This document shows positions 52,812-61,300 of a DNA stretch of 64,000 nucleotides, piece after piece; position 1 is the first letter of the stretch; every line of letters begins with the position of its first letter. Both the position numbers and the translations under genes were made by a program. Source of the DNA: Cyclobacteriaceae bacterium. Its GTDB lineage: Bacteria > Bacteroidota > Bacteroidia > Cytophagales > Cyclobacteriaceae. Under the pieces are notes generated by a model. That model was given only the letters and a program-made list of their open reading frames with translations, was not told where the DNA came from and did not search any database. The DNA lies in NCBI GenBank assembly GCA_019638255.1, contig JAHBUD010000001.1, forward strand, positions 3,100,001 through 3,164,000. The letters run 5' to 3'.

Positions 52812-55800
52812 ATGCCACAGTACGTTGACGAAAAGGTGAGTGTGCTTAACCCCTTTCCGGGATTAAGACCATTTAAAATCGAAGAGAATCACCTTTTCTT
52901 TGGTCGCGAAGGACAAAGCGATGAGGTGCTCCTCAAACTTTCTAAGAATCGTTTTGTTGGCGTTATCGGCCCTTCCGGTAGCGGTAAATCCTCTTTTATC
53001 TACTGCGGAGTTTTACCCATACTCTACGGTGGCTTTTTAACCGATGCAAGTCCCAACTGGGAGGTAATCGTTACCCGGCCCGGAGCGAAACCAATCGAAA
53101 ACCTGGCCGAGTCTTTATTAAAGAGTGATCCGGAATATTTAAATGCCCCTGTTGAGGATCAAAAAATCAAACGAACCATCTTCTCTACCTTGCTGCGCAG
53201 CAGTTCATTGGGTTTGGCGGAAGCCGTTGAACAATCGCGCAGATCGGCTGAAGTAAATTACTTGATACTGGTCGATCAGTTTGAAGAGCTCTTCCGGTTT
53301 AAGGACAGCACCGATCCGAATTCAGTAAATGAAACACTTGCATTTGTAAACCTGCTGACGGAAGCTGTTAACTATCCGGATGCTCCCATCTATGTCGCCA
53401 TAACCATGCGTTCCGACTTCATTGGCGATTGCGCACAGTTTCCGGAGCTGACGCGAAAAATAAACGACAGTCATTATCTTATTCCACAATTAACACGCGA
53501 TCAGAAACGCAAGGCCATTGAAGGGCCTGTGGCCGTAGGAGGAGCAACCATAACACCACGCCTGGTACAGCAACTGCTAAACGATTTAGGCGATAACCCC
53601 GATCAGCTTCCCATTCTACAACATGCGTTGATGCGCACCTGGGATTACTGGGGTCATTACCGCGATTACGAAACAGAGCCGGTTGACCTGAAACACTACG
53701 AGGCCATTGGCACAATGGCCGAAGCGTTGAGCATGCACGCCAACGAAGCTTATGATGAACTTACCGAAGCGCAGAAACACATCTGCGAAGTGATGTTCAA
53801 AGCCATTACCGAAAAACGTGGCGAGAACTTTGGCATACGCAGACCGACACGCCTCAATGAAATTGCAGCCATAGCCGATTGCACGGAAGAAGATATTGCA
53901 GATGTAATTGAAAGATTCAGATCGCCCGGGCGCTCGTTGTTAACGCCTGCGCATGGCACCCCACTTACATCAACCTCCATGGTGGATATTTCGCACGAAA
54001 GTTTAATGCGGATTTGGGTGCGGTTAAAAAACTGGGTGGATGATGAAGCCGATGCCGTGCAAATGTATTTACGGTTGGCCGAAGCATCGGCACAATATCA
54101 GATTGGTAAAGCCGGCCTATGGCGACCACCCGATTTACAACTAGCGCTTAACTGGCTAGTGAAACACAAACCCACATTGGTGTGGGGGCAACGCTACAAC
54201 CCAGCCTTCGAGCGAACGATGATCTTCCTCGAATATTCGAAGAAGGAATTTGAAACCGAGCAGCGCATCCGTGAACTAGAACAGAAACGTAAACTGCAGC
54301 GCGCTCGGATTACAGCACTGGTGTTTGGTTCGCTGACAGTGATCGCCCTGTTGTTCCTGGTTTATGCATTTATCCAAAAAGCAGAGGCTGATAAAAACTT
54401 CCTAGAAGCAGAGGAACAACGCAAACGAGCACAAGAAAACTACCTGGAAGCAGAGGCTGCCCGAAAAGAAGCTGAACAACGAAGGCTTGAAGCAGTAGCT
54501 GCCCAAAAAGTTGCTGAAGAAGCGAAAGAAGCTGAAGAAGCACAACGAAAACTTGCTGAGGAAAATGAAGCTGAAGCGAAAAAGCAGGAAGCAGAAGCCC
54601 TCCATCAAAAAGGTCTTGCTGAAGCCAATGAAAAAACCGCCTTAACAAATGAAGCACTCGCCAAAGCCAATGAAGAAAAAGCCAATATTGCCCGTGCCGA
54701 TGCCACCCGAAGGCGCTACATAGCACAAGCCAAAGCCATGGCACTGCAATCACTTACACTAGGCAGTGATCTTCAACTCGAGGCATTACTTGCCCAGCAA
54801 GCCTATCACTTCAACACCAACAACAATGGTTACGAGTTTGACACAGACATTTATAATGGACTCTATTTCGCGTTGAAGAATAAAACCAAAGATGGAAAGG
54901 CCAACCCGCATCCATTAACCATGAGTTTGAAAGGTCATGATTTTGGTGCCGCACGCTCGCTGGTTACCCATGGCAAGGATGAGCATATATATTCCGGTGG
55001 AAGCGATGGGAAGATTATCCGTTGGACACATCGCAACAACCAATGGCATGGCGAAACCTTGGTCGATAAGGTGAAGCGGCCTGATTACCAGGTATACTCC
55101 ATGGACATCAGTCCGGATGAAACCAAACTGGCAGCGGCAGGACTAAACACCCTTGATGACCGGAACAACTACATTGAATTGTATGACCTGAACAATATGC
55201 GGGCAGAACCTAAAAAAATTACCGGCTTTGTCTACAACATTGAAGATGTACTCTTCACACCCGATGGTAAAGGGTTATTTGCTCGCGATAATGGTGGGAT
55301 GAGCATCAAGCTGGCTGACTTCAATACTGCTAAAGAAGTGATCAAGCCTTCTGTAAAAATCAATGCCATTGACCTGAGCAATGATGGGAAAAAGCTGGCC
55401 GGAGCCGGTGACAATGGTACATTATATATTTGGGATGTTGCCAACCATTACGCTGTAACGGAAGTAAAAAACCTTGGCCGGTTAACTGCAGTTACCTGGC
55501 ACCCTACAGAGGATCAATTGATCGTTGGCAATGAATCAGGACTGCTCAGGATTGTAAGAAATAATATTACCGTTCGGAACCTACCCGGTCATGACGGACC
55601 AATCGAAAAAATAGAATACAACCATGCCGGAAACTTCTTTGCCTCGGCCAGCAAAGACCGCTCCGTTCGGATATGGAATGTAAACGCATTAACCGAGCCT
55701 CCCATTCGCTTGTTCGATCACACCGACTGGATATGGTCGCTTACTTTCTCACCCGATGATGAGCAATTAATGGTAGGCCTTCAAAGCAGCAGCCAGCGGG

Positions 55801-55988
55801 TTCGTCTCGGTGCGATCGAAACCGAAGAGAGCATCCGTGCGTATCCAACAAAAATTGCTACAATGTCAAATATTCTTTGTGCTGAATTCATCGAACGCAG
55901 CATGACACCCGATGAATGGGCAACGTACGTAGGCAAGGATCTAGATTTCGAGTTTACTTGCAAAAATCTTAAACCCGGAACGAATTAA
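52812..55988 (+). CDS. Membrane-anchored nSTAND1 NTPase with coiled coil and WD40 repeats
   Basis: 1058 residues. It opens with the nSTAND1 signature NPFPGLRPFKIEENHLFFGRE (13-33, cited in part), Walker A GPSGSGKS (53-60) and Walker B LILVDQFEEL (151-160), then a helical region including a winged-helix-like part to about 490. A hydrophobic span (about 500-520) is followed by a long Glu/Ala/Lys coiled coil (about 520-640) and WD40 repeats (about 695-1040: SGGSDGKIIRWTH, ISPDETKLAAAGL, SNDGKKLAGAGDNGTLYIWD, FASASKDRSVRIWN). STAND ATPases switch on ligand sensing by oligomerising. Here the NTPase would be cytosolic and the WD40 propeller periplasmic if the span crosses the membrane. It follows the TIR gene by 6 bp and precedes a barrel gene by 7 bp. 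Confidence 0.93.
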   Translation: MPQYVDEKVSVLNPFPGLRPFKIEENHLFFGREGQSDEVLLKLSKNRFVGVIGPSGSGKSSFIYCGVLPILYGGFLTDASPNWEVIVTRPGAKPIENLAESLLKSDPEYLNAPVEDQKIKRTIFSTLLRSSSLGLAEAVEQSRRSAEVNYLILVDQFEELFRFKDSTDPNSVNETLAFVNLLTEAVNYPDAPIYVAITMRSDFIGDCAQFPELTRKINDSHYLIPQLTRDQKRKAIEGPVAVGGATITPRLVQQLLNDLGDNPDQLPILQHALMRTWDYWGHYRDYETEPVDLKHYEAIGTMAEALSMHANEAYDELTEAQKHICEVMFKAITEKRGENFGIRRPTRLNEIAAIADCTEEDIADVIERFRSPGRSLLTPAHGTPLTSTSMVDISHESLMRIWVRLKNWVDDEADAVQMYLRLAEASAQYQIGKAGLWRPPDLQLALNWLVKHKPTLVWGQRYNPAFERTMIFLEYSKKEFETEQRIRELEQKRKLQRARITALVFGSLTVIALLFLVYAFIQKAEADKNFLEAEEQRKRAQENYLEAEAARKEAEQRRLEAVAAQKVAEEAKEAEEAQRKLAEENEAEAKKQEAEALHQKGLAEANEKTALTNEALAKANEEKANIARADATRRRYIAQAKAMALQSLTLGSDLQLEALLAQQAYHFNTNNNGYEFDTDIYNGLYFALKNKTKDGKANPHPLTMSLKGHDFGAARSLVTHGKDEHIYSGGSDGKIIRWTHRNNQWHGETLVDKVKRPDYQVYSMDISPDETKLAAAGLNTLDDRNNYIELYDLNNMRAEPKKITGFVYNIEDVLFTPDGKGLFARDNGGMSIKLADFNTAKEVIKPSVKINAIDLSNDGKKLAGAGDNGTLYIWDVANHYAVTEVKNLGRLTAVTWHPTEDQLIVGNESGLLRIVRNNITVRNLPGHDGPIEKIEYNHAGNFFASASKDRSVRIWNVNALTEPPIRLFDHTDWIWSLTFSPDDEQLMVGLQSSSQRVRLGAIETEESIRAYPTKIATMSNILCAEFIERSMTPDEWATYVGKDLDFEFTCKNLKPGTN

Positions 55989-55995
55989 TATATAC

Positions 55996-57066
55996 ATGAA
56001 AAGACTTTTACTCTTCATCCTTTTTTCCGGAACCTCATGCTATACCTTGGCGCAATGTGCTCAAACGTTGCGGTTGGTACGGGCTACCTACGAACAAGGA
56101 AGACTTAACGAAATAGAGGCGCAACTTAAAAGCTGCCTGGAGCCCGCAGAAAAGGGAGGATTCACCAAGCAAGAAAATCAGCTACGGGTAGAAGCGTTAA
56201 AGATTTTAACGATGAGCTACATCTACCTGGAAGAACCCCAAAAAGCAGATGCTGCCATGTTGAGCCTGAAAAAAGCTGATCCATACTACCGTCCAAATTC
56301 GGAAGTTGATCCGGCAGAATTTGTTGCATTATATAATTCCTATAGAGAGGAGCCCGTATATCGGTATGGTGTGCGTTTAGGGGTAAATTATTCCAGGCCA
56401 AACATCATGGAACTGGTATCAGTGGTTGAACTGGCCGATGAAAGCAAATTCAAAGCCCTCCCGGATTTTCAGTTTGGTGCAGCCATGGATTTGCCCATCA
56501 TGCTGTTCAAGCAAAAAAATAAATGGACACTCCACGGTGAAGTGCTGTACCAGATGAAGAAGTACGAAATCAGCATCAGGGAAAATCGCAGCAATGATCC
56601 CGACAATCCGCTATTGAATGAGTTTATCGGTACTGAATCGCAAACTTCGATTGGCATTCCGATCACATTGGAATATAGACTACTCGCCAATAAACTGAAC
56701 CCATACCTGGCGCTGGGCGCATCACCCGATTTTATACTGAACAGTACTCTTTTTGGGGAACTAAAACGTGAAGATGAGCGGGGCGTAGAAGAAAGAACAC
56801 TTGATGTTGAGCGCAAAAATATCAACATCAGTGCATTGGCTGCCTTGGGCATTAAAGTTTCTTCCGGCCCTGGGCTAATTGTGTTTGAGATTCGCTATGC
56901 GCATGGTCTTACCAATTTAAGTTCACCGGAAACCGCTTTTGCAAATCAATCGCTGGCGTTGGATTACGGCTATGCCGATTCCATTTTCAAGTTATCCTCC
57001 CTGTCTTTTGCAGGATCATACATTTTCAACAAACACAATCCAAAAAAACTTACCCGTAAAAAATGA
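55996..57066 (+). CDS. Outer-membrane beta-barrel protein with helical N-terminal domain
   Basis: 356 residues. Signal peptide (MKRLLLFILFSGTSC...LAQ, to about 19), then a helical, TPR-like region (about 20-110) with paired Cys residues (about 21 and 46) and EALKILTMSYIYLEEP, then a barrel region (about 120-340) with VRLGVNYSRPN, FQFGAAMDLPI, SIGIPITLEYRL, PYLALGASPDF, FEIRYAHGL. The C-terminal tail is Lys-rich rather than aromatic. It lies 7 bp after the nSTAND gene and overlaps the next start by 4 bp. As the only barrel in the locus it is the natural bridge between the periplasmic WD40 and the cell surface, which is inference. Confidence 0.75.
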   Translation: MKRLLLFILFSGTSCYTLAQCAQTLRLVRATYEQGRLNEIEAQLKSCLEPAEKGGFTKQENQLRVEALKILTMSYIYLEEPQKADAAMLSLKKADPYYRPNSEVDPAEFVALYNSYREEPVYRYGVRLGVNYSRPNIMELVSVVELADESKFKALPDFQFGAAMDLPIMLFKQKNKWTLHGEVLYQMKKYEISIRENRSNDPDNPLLNEFIGTESQTSIGIPITLEYRLLANKLNPYLALGASPDFILNSTLFGELKREDERGVEERTLDVERKNINISALAALGIKVSSGPGLIVFEIRYAHGLTNLSSPETAFANQSLALDYGYADSIFKLSSLSFAGSYIFNKHNPKKLTRKK

Positions 57067-58346
57067 AATACAGTCTCTTCATAGGGTTTATGTTATTACT
57101 AGCTGCCTGCACCGCTCTGGAAAATGCGGAGCTTACAGAACGCTCAACCTTTATTAAATTATATAACGGCATATATGGGATTGAGGCATCCGCAGCCGAA
57201 CTAACTGATGATGGTTACATTGTGTTGGGCAACATGACTATTACGCGCGACTCAGTACTGACGGTTGTTTTCAAAACTGATAAACGTGGCAACCGTACGA
57301 CACCCATTCATTATTATCAGGGAGGCTCTGGCAATGCGATTAAGCCAATGCCCGGCAACAACGGTTATTTGATTGTTGGCGAAAAGATAAAGACAAATCC
57401 AAATGCTACCCCTACCGATAATATAGACATCACATCAGCACACATTTTACACATTGGAAATGATCTGGATAGCCTGAGAACGATTTACTTAAGAGATACC
57501 TCTATGAATGAAGTAAAAGTTGATTATAGAGCCACAACACTAACCATAACACCCTCGAATAAGATAATCATCCTGGGAACCTATCAAAGAAGCCTGGCTG
57601 ATCCAGAAAAGCCATTTATTCAACAGTACAATATCAACCTTACCGAACCTGAATGGCGGGATGATGGCGAAAGTGTTACAAGAAGCTATAGAAATGCCAA
57701 GTCCGTTCATTACAATCCTAACAATGGCAATATTCTATATGCCAGTGCAGTGGCGCTTCAGCAACAAAATTTCACTAACTCCTGGATCAGCATTAACCAG
57801 ATTCCTCAAGGTTCAGCGCTTAATGCTGTGGATCTGTTTGGTTCCGATACTGAACAATCATTTATACCGGCCGATATACAGCCAGGAAATTCAGGGTTTG
57901 GTTTGATTGCCACCCGATCCAATACTGATGGCACAAATGCCAACATATTTTTTGCACGGGTTGATGTAACGGGGAGGGTTCAGCCAATGTCAATAAAATT
58001 TTATGACACCGTAACAGGAGAAACCAATGAAACGCAGTCACAAATACAAGACTATGGTACTGCAATTGCCGCAACAAAAAGTAGCGACTTTATTTTAGCT
58101 GGCCATTTTCAAACTTCGGTTACGCTTGGAATTGGGAACGGTGGAAATGACATCTTGTTGATCCGTATTGATCAATTTGGTAATCTGATCTGGAAAAAAA
58201 CAATTGGTGGTACAGGAAGTGAAACCGTTAGCACAATTCGTGAAACTGACGATATGGGGATTTTAATATGTGGTACCAACACGGTTAATGGTGTTTCATC
58301 CATATTCCTGATAAAGACCGACATTAATGGGGATTTAAAGAATTGA
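57063..58346 (+). CDS. Lipoprotein with propeller-like repeats
   Basis: 427 residues. The lipobox MLLLAAC puts the lipidated Cys at about residue 16. The rest has repeating blade-like segments: ELTDDGYIVLGN, NNGYLIVGEKI, SNKIIILGTYQ, SSDFILAGHFQ, RIDQFGNLIWKKTIGG, ETDDMGILICGTN, with the last (INGDLKN) at the C-terminus. This fits a beta-propeller of the PQQ-like or delta-60 type found in many Bacteroidota surface proteins. It overlaps the barrel gene by 4 bp and precedes the giant secreted protein by 13 bp. It is most probably on the outer membrane; no catalytic site is visible. Confidence 0.75.
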   Translation: MKYSLFIGFMLLLAACTALENAELTERSTFIKLYNGIYGIEASAAELTDDGYIVLGNMTITRDSVLTVVFKTDKRGNRTTPIHYYQGGSGNAIKPMPGNNGYLIVGEKIKTNPNATPTDNIDITSAHILHIGNDLDSLRTIYLRDTSMNEVKVDYRATTLTITPSNKIIILGTYQRSLADPEKPFIQQYNINLTEPEWRDDGESVTRSYRNAKSVHYNPNNGNILYASAVALQQQNFTNSWISINQIPQGSALNAVDLFGSDTEQSFIPADIQPGNSGFGLIATRSNTDGTNANIFFARVDVTGRVQPMSIKFYDTVTGETNETQSQIQDYGTAIAATKSSDFILAGHFQTSVTLGIGNGGNDILLIRIDQFGNLIWKKTIGGTGSETVSTIRETDDMGILICGTNTVNGVSSIFLIKTDINGDLKN

Positions 58347-58359
58347 AAACGCACAAGCT

Positions 58360-61300
58360 ATGGTGAACTTTACTGCACATAAGTATTTGTTGAATGGGTC
58401 ATTAACTGTTTTGCTGTTTTTCGGAATCGGATACCATGTTGCTGCGCAGGCGCCATCTGTAACGTTACCAACTGTTTCTTCAGTTACACCAACAGGAGCA
58501 ACATTAGGAGGAACAGTAACGGGAACACTCACCCATCGGGGAACACGATGGAGTACAACTACACCTATCGGAACCAGCAATGAACTGGAGGAGGTATCAA
58601 CAACAGCGGAGACATTTACGCAGGTCCGTTCTGGTTTACCTGCCGCTTCTCGAATATTTTTCGCGGCCTATGCCCGTAATGGTACTGACGTAGGGACAAC
58701 TTCAGAAACTACTTTCTATACTGAACCAAGCCAGCTAACAGGTGGACAATTAACCGTTTCGGCAACTGGTGAAACAACAATCATGTTAGGCTTCCCATCG
58801 ATAAACTCTTGGGAGGGTTCCAATGTTACTGGTGGCTATGTCATTTTTAGAAATGCAGGAAGCGCACCGTCACTTGGGGCACTGGCAGACGGAGCCGCTC
58901 CCCCTTCTGACGGAACAGGGGACAAGATTGCCACGATTACAGACGGAGCAGCTACCTCATTTAACAATACAACTGGCCTGACCGCTGAAACTGAATACTA
59001 TTATACCATCATTCCGTTTGTTTGGGATGGTAGCACCGCAAGCACTTATAACTATAATATGTCATCGCCTCAAACGGCTAGTGACTTTACATTTTCAACA
59101 AACCCAACCAATCATCCAAGCAATGGTACGTTTACAGTAACCGCAGTAAGTCCTACCCAGATAAACCTCGCCTTTGATGCTCCTTCTGGAAACACTGACG
59201 GGTATATCATACTCAGACGAAATGATGCTTCCGATCCGACTACCGCAGGAATCATCAGTGGAGTAAATCCTGCTACCCTTGCCGGCCTGCTTCCGCCCGG
59301 AACAACATTGGCAGGAACTTCAACAGGATCTTCCTTTAATGATACAGGTCTCGCACCTGCTACACGGTACAGGTACCTGATTATACCGTACAACGCAAAT
59401 GCTAGCGAAGAGCCCGGCACGTTTAACTATAAAACTGATGGTACACCTGTAACCCCAAAGAACGATTGGACATTTGCTAACGAACCCAGTGGTCATGCTA
59501 CCGGCACACTCACTGCTACACCTGTTAGTTCCAGTCAGATTAACCTTGCTTTTAACAGCATTACAACTTCGGGCATCACAAATGCTGCTGGTTATATTTT
59601 GCTGATTAACACATCACCAATTGTGGTTGGCGATCTGGCAGGACTGGCCGATGGAGCAGCACCAAATTCATTTGGCTTATTCAAGGCAACAATTAATTCC
59701 ACTGCAACCAATACATACAATGATGCCACTGGCCTAACACCAAACACAACCTATCACTATGCCCTCATTCCGTTCAATCGGGTTTCGGATGATGAAACCT
59801 ACAACTACCTTACTACAACAGGGTTTGTGACAGGGAGCGCAACAACGCAGCCTATCGGTCTTACTTTTACTGAAATACCCGGTGGTACTGCACCCGTTAT
59901 CGCGGGCACTATACTTGGCGCAGGAACGACTGGCCAAGTGGTTGCAGGTTTTTCTGTTACTTCTGAGGACAGCCAGGTGATTACCGACTTACTTTTTCAA
60001 TATTCTGGCGCTGATCCTAACGTTGTATATACAGAAGAACGCTTATTTAGATCAACTACCGCTGGAACTTTGGGTTCACAAATCGCTTCAGATCCTACAC
60101 CGGATGGAAATTTCAACTGGTCTACAGATATTTTGTTGGCCGATAGAACAATCGGCTCTTCACCTGTCTATTATTATCTGGTGGTATATGTTGATGATGG
60201 TGTTACCTCTGCAACGACAAGCAGCACAATTGCATTGAATCAATCGCATGTAACTGTAAATACCGGTGTCGTTAACAACTTTTCTATTAATAAAATATTC
60301 TCCTTTAATACCTCCCAAAACTCGGATATCATTTTAAACGGAGGAACCACATTAAGCATTAACTATATTTCTCATAGGCAAAATAATGTGATGTCAGGAA
60401 GCCCCAGCCTGGCGACATTCAGAATCCGCGATGGAGCTGGTTCAACTGATGGCGATAATAAAGGAACGACCCTGACCGATCTCACAATTCAACTTACCAA
60501 TCATACAATGGTTCGCAGGGTTGCACTCTATGATGGAGCTACTGAGATTTCGGACCAAGTTGTGACCGGTGCAACTGTTGACTTTTCCGGCCTAACACTT
60601 ACAGCTCCTGATGGAGGAAATAAAGATTTTACGGTTAGAGCAACTTTTCAGAATACGGTAACAGACAAACAACAAATACATGTTACCATTACAAGCGTCA
60701 CTGCCTTTACCAGCGGTTCTGGCTTTACTGCAAGTAATGGTGGTGGGGCTTCATCAAGCACCGCAGCACCAACAAATGTCATTGAAGTTGTTGTAGATCG
60801 CTTTGGTATTACCGGTAATCCACCCGATACTCCGATCAATACCAATTTTCCCTTCACTGTAAGGGCTACGGATGCTCAGGGCAACGTTGATATTGATTAT
60901 GCCGGCCAAATAACATTATCCGCTACCGGTGGTGGAGGTACATTGAGTTCTGGTGGAGGGCCAACGTTGACTCCGTTTCTTACAGCAGGACAAGTCAGCT
61001 GGACACAACTTAGAATTACACAATCAGGAACGTATACTCTAACAGCTTCAGATGAACCTCATGATAACAATCACGGAGAAGTTCAGTCCACCGTAATAAT
61101 TACCAGCTCATCGTCCAATATTACCCAAGGAACAACTACACCTCCAACAATTTGCTTCGGTAATACTACTGCAGGCCCTTTAGCTACAGCATTTTTTAAC
61201 CTAAGTAATATTGTAATCACAGAGACCGATGTGGCTGGGATATCAGGTGCCCCCGGCACGTATACATTCTCCATTGCACTACCCACGGGTTTTGTGTTTG

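Noticed and set aside
54370..54753. A 127-residue Leu/Gln-rich frame opposite the nSTAND gene
   Set aside because: It is the antisense of the Glu/Ala/Lys coiled-coil repeats; its biased composition is explained by that.
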